A stretch of 9,260 nt of DNA from positions 7,587 to 16,846 of the forward strand of contig DCHN01000078.1 of the NCBI GenBank assembly GCA_002315995.1. Reading direction: 5' to 3'. The stretch comes from Bacteroidales bacterium UBA1751 (GTDB lineage: Bacteria > Bacteroidota > Bacteroidia > Bacteroidales > UBA932). Both the position numbers and the translations under genes were made by a program. The notes beneath the pieces are model-generated. The model was not told where the DNA came from. It saw only the letters and a list, made by a program, of their open reading frames with translations, and did not search any database. Numbering within the stretch: the first letter of the stretch is position 1; each line of letters opens with the position of its first letter. This document shows positions 5,011 to 9,260 of this stretch, piece after piece.

Positions 5011-6090
5011 ATGGGTGTAAGAGAGTATTCCAACTCCTATGCAGGCAATTCATTCGCTTGGGCGGTGTCCAGGCGGATCTCCGTTCTTTTGCTTGTTGTC
5101 ATGTTCATCTGTTCCGGATCTGTTTCAGATCGGGTTTATGCACAGGATTCTGCAAGGAGTGTACTTTCCAAGATTTTTTCTTCCCGTACCCCTGCCAATG
5201 AGAAGATTCCTACAAATAACGGTGATGCTTCCCAAACTACATCAAAAAGCAGGAAAAACAGCAAAAATGCTCTTCCGGTTCCGCAGGAGCTCCCCTGTAA
5301 TGAGAAGATTCCAGGATATTTGGAGAGAAATGGAATGACTCTCGAGGACCTGTTTCAGGGGGAAGATGATATTGAGCCAATAGAAATAGAGCGCTCAATA
5401 GATTTCACCCCTCTGCCTGATGGTTTTGATGCGCTCGACAGCGAACTCGACCCCTTCAAGACTTCGCTTACCAATACAAGGGATACGTTCCGCATAGATG
5501 TCCACGACTATTGTCCGCCATGCACCGGATATGTAACATCGAATTTCGGATTCCGCAAATGGCGTCATCATAATGGAATTGACCTTAAGGTTTTCAGGGG
5601 AGACACCATATTCTGCGCGTTTGACGGCGTTGTGCGCATTCGCCGCTACGACAGGCGAGGTTACGGCTATTTCGTGGTTGTAAGACACACCAACGGCCTT
5701 GAAACCATTTATGGCCACATGAGCAAATTCCTTGTCCAACTTGGCGATAGCGTAAAGGTGGGTACTCCGCTTGGAATGGGTGGTTCAACCGGCCGTTCAA
5801 CCGGCTACCACCTGCACTTTGAGATCAGGTATATGGGTAATCCGTTGAATCCTAATGATGTCATTGATTTTGAAACACATAAGGTAAAGAACAGCACACT
5901 TCTCATAAGTGCTTCCAATTTTGAGTACAAGAAGGAGATAGAGAAGATCAGATACTGGACGGTAAGGAAGGGTGATACGCTTGGAAGAATTTCAAAGAAG
6001 ACCGGCGTTTCAATAAGCAGGCTCTGCAAGCTCAATGGAATCACAAGGAAGACAACTTTGCGTATCGGACGCAGAATCAGATATACATAG
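5011..6090 (+). CDS. Secreted M23 metallopeptidase with LysM domain
   Basis: Predicted peptidoglycan endopeptidase of 359 aa. Residues from the chosen start: basic RR then a hydrophobic signal segment (21-35) and a likely signal peptidase I site after VYA (44); a Ser/Thr/Asn-rich linker (about 50-90); the M23 domain (about 168-285); and a C-terminal LysM domain (about 315-357, WTVRKGDTLGRISKKTG) for peptidoglycan binding. The M23 site is complete: zinc ligands H187 and D191 (HNGID) and H269, with H236 (YGHM) and H267 (HLHFEI). It should therefore be active, unlike the degenerate LytM activators EnvC and NlpD. Two cysteines (C168, C171, YCPPC) at the domain edge may form a disulfide. The frame is open upstream into gyrB, but the ATG at 5011 puts the signal peptide near the N-terminus. 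The 37-nt gap to gyrB shows no promoter, so read-through from gyrB is likely. It could cleave peptide cross-links in growth or cell separation. Confidence 0.88.
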   Translation: MGVREYSNSYAGNSFAWAVSRRISVLLLVVMFICSGSVSDRVYAQDSARSVLSKIFSSRTPANEKIPTNNGDASQTTSKSRKNSKNALPVPQELPCNEKIPGYLERNGMTLEDLFQGEDDIEPIEIERSIDFTPLPDGFDALDSELDPFKTSLTNTRDTFRIDVHDYCPPCTGYVTSNFGFRKWRHHNGIDLKVFRGDTIFCAFDGVVRIRRYDRRGYGYFVVVRHTNGLETIYGHMSKFLVQLGDSVKVGTPLGMGGSTGRSTGYHLHFEIRYMGNPLNPNDVIDFETHKVKNSTLLISASNFEYKKEIEKIRYWTVRKGDTLGRISKKTGVSISRLCKLNGITRKTTLRIGRRIRYT

Positions 6091-6158
6091 GCAATGATGT
6101 GAAGCTGAAGGATGTAGTAAAAGAGAATAGAAATTAAACAAATATAAAATTTAGAGTT
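6091..6158 (+). promoter_or_regulatory. AT-rich leader before the oxoamine synthase gene
   Basis: These 68 bases separate the M23 gene from the next ATG. The right half (about 6118-6155) is strongly A/T-rich, as is common before translation starts in Bacteroidota, and there is no Shine-Dalgarno. I find no full TAnnTTTG element and no terminator hairpin, so I cannot say whether a new transcript starts here. Confidence 0.3.
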
Positions 6159-7427
6159 ATGGATATTTTTGAAAGAATTCTTAAGGACGATGGCGGTCCT
6201 CTTGGACAGTACAGAAAACAGGCACACGGTTATTTTGCATTCCCTAAGCTTGAGGGTGTAAAGGAGGGTGAAATAGGACCATATATGATGTTCAACGGGC
6301 AGAAGGTTCTTGCCTGGACATTCAACAACTATCTTGGTCTGGCAAACCATCCTGAGGTAAGAAAGACAGATGCCGAGGCTGCGGCAAAGTGGGGACTTGC
6401 ATACCCTATGGGTGCCCGTCCTATGAGTGGCCACACCTCTCTTCACGAGCGTCTGGAGAGAGAACTTGCCGAATTTGAGTGCAAGGAGGATGCATACCTC
6501 TTCAACTTCGGATATCAGGGAATGATATCGCTTATTGATTCAGTTATTACCCGTCATGATGTCATAGTATATGACTCTGAGGCTCATGCCTGCATTATGG
6601 ATGGCGTAAGACTTCACTTGGGAAAGAGAATAGTCTATCCACATAATGATATTGAGCGTTGCGAGAAGGCTCTTCAGCGTGCCACAAAGATTTGCGAGGA
6701 GACTGGAGGCGGTATTCTTCTCATTACCGAGGGCGTGTATGGAATGACTGGTGCTCTTGGAAAACTTGATGAGATATGCGCACTCAAGGATAAGTACAAT
6801 TTCAGAATTCTCATTGATGATGCTCATGGATTCGGTGTTATGGGTCCTCACGGAAGAGGAACTTCAGAACACTTTGGTGTAATGGATAAGATTGACCTCT
6901 ATTTCGGCGCATTTGCAAAGTCAATGGCATCTATAGGTGGTTTCGTTGCTTCTCACAAGTACATTATTGATTATCTCAGATACAATCTCCGCTCGCAGAT
7001 CTACGCTAAGTCACTTCCTATGCCGTTGGTTGAGGGCAACCTCAAGAGACTTGACCTCATTCGCAAGGGTGATGATCTCAGAGCACAGCTCTGGAAGGTT
7101 ACACGCGCTCTCCAGGATGGTTTGAGAAAGAGGGGATTTGACATTGGCGCTGCAGAGGCTTGTGTTACTCCTGTTTTCATTAAGGGTGAAGTTGCCGAGG
7201 CAACAGACATTCTTGTTGATTTGAGGGAGAACTACCACATATTCTGCTCCGCTGTAGTATATCCTGTAGTTCCTAAGGATGTTATCATGTTCCGTCTTAT
7301 TCCTACCGCAATGCATAATCTTGAGCATGTGGAGTACACACTCAACGCATTTGAGGAGCTTCAGAAGAAGATTACCGCCGGTGCATACAAGGGCGCCAAG
7401 GAGGTTAGAAATATGTCCATTGAGTAG
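6159..7427 (+). CDS. PLP-dependent alpha-oxoamine synthase (SPT-like)
   Basis: Fold-type I PLP enzyme of 422 aa. The family condenses an amino acid with an acyl-CoA or acyl-ACP and releases CO2 (serine palmitoyltransferase, cysteate acyltransferase, KBL, BioF). Visible active-site features: cofactor-stacking H143 in SEAHACIMDG, D221 and H223 in IDDAHGFG, the Schiff-base lysine K254 in FGAFAKSMASIGGF, and R379 in FRLIPTAMH near the end. It belongs to a Bacteroidota-wide subfamily that differs from textbook SPT: the usual GSRFLNG stretch reads GARPMSG (85-91), and TFSK is replaced by AFAK. The next gene, a ketoreductase-type SDR, begins directly after the stop codon, which favours long-chain-base synthesis (3-ketosphinganine or 3-ketocapnine) over biotin or threonine metabolism. 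No bio or tdh gene is present. The amino acid substrate cannot be read from the sequence. Cytosolic; no signal peptide. Confidence 0.85.
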   Translation: MDIFERILKDDGGPLGQYRKQAHGYFAFPKLEGVKEGEIGPYMMFNGQKVLAWTFNNYLGLANHPEVRKTDAEAAAKWGLAYPMGARPMSGHTSLHERLERELAEFECKEDAYLFNFGYQGMISLIDSVITRHDVIVYDSEAHACIMDGVRLHLGKRIVYPHNDIERCEKALQRATKICEETGGGILLITEGVYGMTGALGKLDEICALKDKYNFRILIDDAHGFGVMGPHGRGTSEHFGVMDKIDLYFGAFAKSMASIGGFVASHKYIIDYLRYNLRSQIYAKSLPMPLVEGNLKRLDLIRKGDDLRAQLWKVTRALQDGLRKRGFDIGAAEACVTPVFIKGEVAEATDILVDLRENYHIFCSAVVYPVVPKDVIMFRLIPTAMHNLEHVEYTLNAFEELQKKITAGAYKGAKEVRNMSIE

Positions 7428-8267
7428 ATGATGAACACTCTTAAGGGGAAAATAGCTGTTGTAACAGGTGCCAGTTCTGGAATAGGTCTTGCAACTGCCA
7501 AGGAGTTTGCTTTTCAGGGTGCGTATGTGGCTCTTGCTGCACGTAATGTTGAAAAGCTTGCCGATATTGTTTCTTCGCTGAATAAACAGTATGGGCCAAT
7601 GGCCAATGGGAAGGAGGCATTCATTGCTGTTGCCACTGATGTTACAAAGGAGGATGATTGCCGCAATCTCATTGCAAAAACCGTTGAGCATTTCGGCCGT
7701 ATTGACATTCTTGTAAACAATGCTGGAATATCAATGAGGGCTATGTTCAAGGATCTTGATTTGAGCGTCATACGCAGGCTTATGGATACAAACTTCTGGG
7801 GTACAGTATATTGCACCAAGTTTGCCCTTCCATATCTTCTTGAAGCCAGAGGCTCTGTTGTGGGAGTCATTTCAATAGCAGGCTTCAAGGGACTTCCTGC
7901 AAGAACCGGTTACAGCTCATCCAAGTTTGCCATTTACGGCTTCCTTGACACTCTGCGTGTGGAGCATCTTCACGATGGGCTTCATGTAATGGTATTTGCA
8001 CCTGGCTTTACAACATCCAACATAAGAATGACTGCGCTTGTTGCCAACGGTAGCGAGCAGGGCAAGACTCCACGTGAGGAGGGCAAGATGATGAGTGCGG
8101 AGGCTGTTGCTCATAGAATGGCTGTTGGAATCATGAAGAGAAAGGCTCAGGTAATCCTTACTCCTGTTGGCAAGGCAACTGTGCTCCTCAATAAGATTTG
8201 TCCAAGGCTTCTCGATAAACTGGAGTACAACTATATGAAGAAGGAGCCTGATTCTCCTTTGAAGTAA
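7428..8267 (+). CDS. Short-chain dehydrogenase, likely 3-ketosphinganine reductase type
   Basis: Classical SDR of 279 aa. Nucleotide site TGASSGIG (13-20) with A38-R39-N40 after strand two, which favours NADPH; D71 in TDVT; NNAG (97-100); catalytic tetrad N122, S149, Y162 and K166 (YSSSK). The C-terminal part (about 195-279) has an amphipathic, basic stretch and ends in KKEPDSPLK, which I associate with a widespread Bacteroidota SDR group. The ATG directly follows the TAG of the oxoamine synthase, with a second ATG one codon later, so translation is probably coupled. Reduction of the 3-keto group made by the synthase is the simplest reading: an inference from context, supported by SDRs being the known 3-ketosphinganine reductases. 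Another keto-lipid or fatty-acyl reductase function is possible. Confidence 0.82.
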   Translation: MMNTLKGKIAVVTGASSGIGLATAKEFAFQGAYVALAARNVEKLADIVSSLNKQYGPMANGKEAFIAVATDVTKEDDCRNLIAKTVEHFGRIDILVNNAGISMRAMFKDLDLSVIRRLMDTNFWGTVYCTKFALPYLLEARGSVVGVISIAGFKGLPARTGYSSSKFAIYGFLDTLRVEHLHDGLHVMVFAPGFTTSNIRMTALVANGSEQGKTPREEGKMMSAEAVAHRMAVGIMKRKAQVILTPVGKATVLLNKICPRLLDKLEYNYMKKEPDSPLK

Positions 8268-8282
8268 TTGATAGTTCATACT

Positions 8283-9221
8283 ATGAAGATAGTTTTTCTT
8301 GATGCCAACACAATTGGCGCTGACGTTTCTCTTGAACCTATTCGCAAGTGCGGTGAACTGGTGTGTTATGACTATACTGCACCCGAGCAGGTCTTTGAAC
8401 GTATATCAGATTGTGATGTGCTAATAGTTAACAAGGTTCAGATACGCCAAAGGCAAATAGATGCTGCTCCTAATTTGAAACTGATATGTGTTGCCGCAAC
8501 CGGCACCAACAATGTGGACATTCCGTATGCTGCTTCAAAGGGAATACCTGTGAAGAATGCAATTGATTACTCCACAAACAGTGTTGTTCAGGTCACTTTC
8601 AGTATACTGCTATCGCTGGTGGGAAAAATTCCATATTTCGACAATGCGGTAAAAGGCGGTTCATACAGCGCCGGAAACTCCTTTACCGATGTTTCCAATG
8701 TGTTTTGGGAGCTTAAGGGCAAAAGGTATGGCGTCGTAGGGCTTGGTAACATAGGGAGCAAGGTTGCAAGAATTGCGCAGGCTTTTGGTATGGAGGTATT
8801 CTACTATGCCACAAGCGGTAAACCACACAGTGATGAATTCAGGGCTCTGGAACTTGATGAGCTTCTTTCAACATGTGATGTTGTTTCAATACATGCACCT
8901 TTAAATGATCGTACCGAAAACCTTATTACCTACAGTAAACTTAAACTTATGCAGCCTCACGCATATATACTCAATATGGGAAGGGGCGGCATAATAAATG
9001 AGGCGGATCTTGCAAAGGCTCTGAACGATGGAGTTATTGCAGGTGCTGGAGTGGATGTCTTCACAAAGGAACCGCTTCCGGCTTCATCGCCATATTTTAC
9101 AATACAGGACAAGTCCAGAATTATTTTCACTCCGCATATTGGATGGGCTAGTGCGGAGGCCAGAGTGGTGCTTGTTGACAAAATAGCCCGGAACATAGAA
9201 GAATATGCAGCAAAACATTAG
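8283..9221 (+). CDS. D-isomer-specific 2-hydroxyacid dehydrogenase
   Basis: NAD(P)-dependent oxidoreductase of 312 aa that interconverts a 2-keto acid and a D-2-hydroxy acid. Catalytic domain halves at about 1-98 and 287-312 flank the Rossmann domain, with GLGNIG (153-158). The catalytic triad is complete: R234 in NMGRGGIIN, E263 in FTKEPLP, H285 in TPHIGWAS. Substrate-loop residues ATGTNNVD (72-79) are conserved. The PHIGWAS ending and overall length recall glycerate dehydrogenase/hydroxypyruvate reductase, but D-lactate or other 2-keto acids are possible. The frame is open from a TTG right after the SDR stop (8268); I choose the ATG at 8283 because MKIVFLD is the normal family N-terminus. 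It lies 15 nt after the SDR gene and its last 17 nt overlap typA. Whether it has any role in the lipid pathway is not shown. Confidence 0.9.
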   Translation: MKIVFLDANTIGADVSLEPIRKCGELVCYDYTAPEQVFERISDCDVLIVNKVQIRQRQIDAAPNLKLICVAATGTNNVDIPYAASKGIPVKNAIDYSTNSVVQVTFSILLSLVGKIPYFDNAVKGGSYSAGNSFTDVSNVFWELKGKRYGVVGLGNIGSKVARIAQAFGMEVFYYATSGKPHSDEFRALELDELLSTCDVVSIHAPLNDRTENLITYSKLKLMQPHAYILNMGRGGIINEADLAKALNDGVIAGAGVDVFTKEPLPASSPYFTIQDKSRIIFTPHIGWASAEARVVLVDKIARNIEEYAAKH

Positions 9222-9260
9222 AAACATTGCAATTATTGCCCACGTTGACCACGGCAAGAC
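9205..9260 (+). CDS. typA: Ribosome-associated GTPase TypA/BipA, 5' fragment
   Basis: Only the first 18 codons are in the window; the gene runs off the right edge. The peptide MQQNIRNIAIIAHVDHGK contains the start of the G1 (P-loop) motif AHVDHGKT of translational GTPases. The RNIAIIAHVDHGK form fits TypA/BipA; LepA usually has AHIDHGKST and EF-G AHIDAGKTT. BipA binds the 70S ribosome and supports ribosome assembly and stress growth. The ATG lies inside the end of the preceding dehydrogenase gene, in another frame (17-nt overlap), suggesting coupled translation. Confidence 0.8.
   Translation, partial: MQQNIRNIAIIAHVDHGK

Noticed and set aside
5783..5805. 11-bp tandem direct repeat GTTCAACCGGC in the M23 gene
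   Set aside because: It encodes the STGRSTG motif that is conserved in M23 peptidases, so protein constraint explains it.
6088..6138. Possible frameshift at the end of the M23/LysM gene, since another frame stays open for about 15 codons after its stop
   Set aside because: The LysM domain ends normally (LRIGRRIRYT) at the stop, so nothing is missing and the short extension is probably chance.
5805..6446. Open frame of 213 codons on the minus strand spanning the M23 end, the gap and the oxoamine synthase start
   Set aside because: Antisense to two well-supported genes; the predicted protein has no recognisable domain and reads as a shadow.
7011..7691. Open frame of 226 codons on the minus strand across the synthase/SDR junction
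   Set aside because: Antisense to complete motif-bearing genes; Cys/Asn/Leu-rich with no domain; shadow frame.

Overview
The window looks like chromosomal DNA of a member of Bacteroidales (Bacteroidota). The GyrB, FtsE-like ATPase, XerD and short-chain dehydrogenase sequences have the character of that group. No gene start has a strong Shine-Dalgarno sequence. The two promoters I can see fit the Bacteroidota pattern (TAnnTTTG at -7, a TTG-type element about 20 bp upstream). I cannot place it to genus; a Rikenellaceae-like gut or rumen lineage is only a guess.

Layout. Positions 1-361 are gene-free, GC-rich and densely repetitive, with short hairpins and a 107-bp spaced repeat pair, ending in a terminator-like hairpin that serves the minus-strand genes. 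Positions 362-2775 hold three minus-strand genes transcribed toward the repeats: an ftsE-type ABC ATPase, nth (endonuclease III) and xerD. Positions 2776-2936 are a divergent control region with back-to-back promoters and four inverted repeats. From 2937 to the right edge everything is on the plus strand: gyrB, a secreted M23 peptidase with a LysM domain, an alpha-oxoamine synthase, a short-chain dehydrogenase, a D-2-hydroxyacid dehydrogenase, and the first 18 codons of typA/bipA.

How the genes fit together. XerD, Nth and GyrB are DNA maintenance functions. FtsE and the M23/LysM protein belong to envelope growth and division. The oxoamine synthase and the dehydrogenase abut with no gap and together look like the first two steps of long-chain-base synthesis (sphingolipid or sulfonolipid). 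The synthase departs from the textbook SPT motifs, so its amino acid substrate is open. The oxidoreductase after it overlaps the typA start by 17 nt. Most genes are housekeeping. The least explained parts are the 1-330 repeat array, the architecture of the ftsE/gyrB promoter region, and the substrate of the lipid-type enzyme pair.
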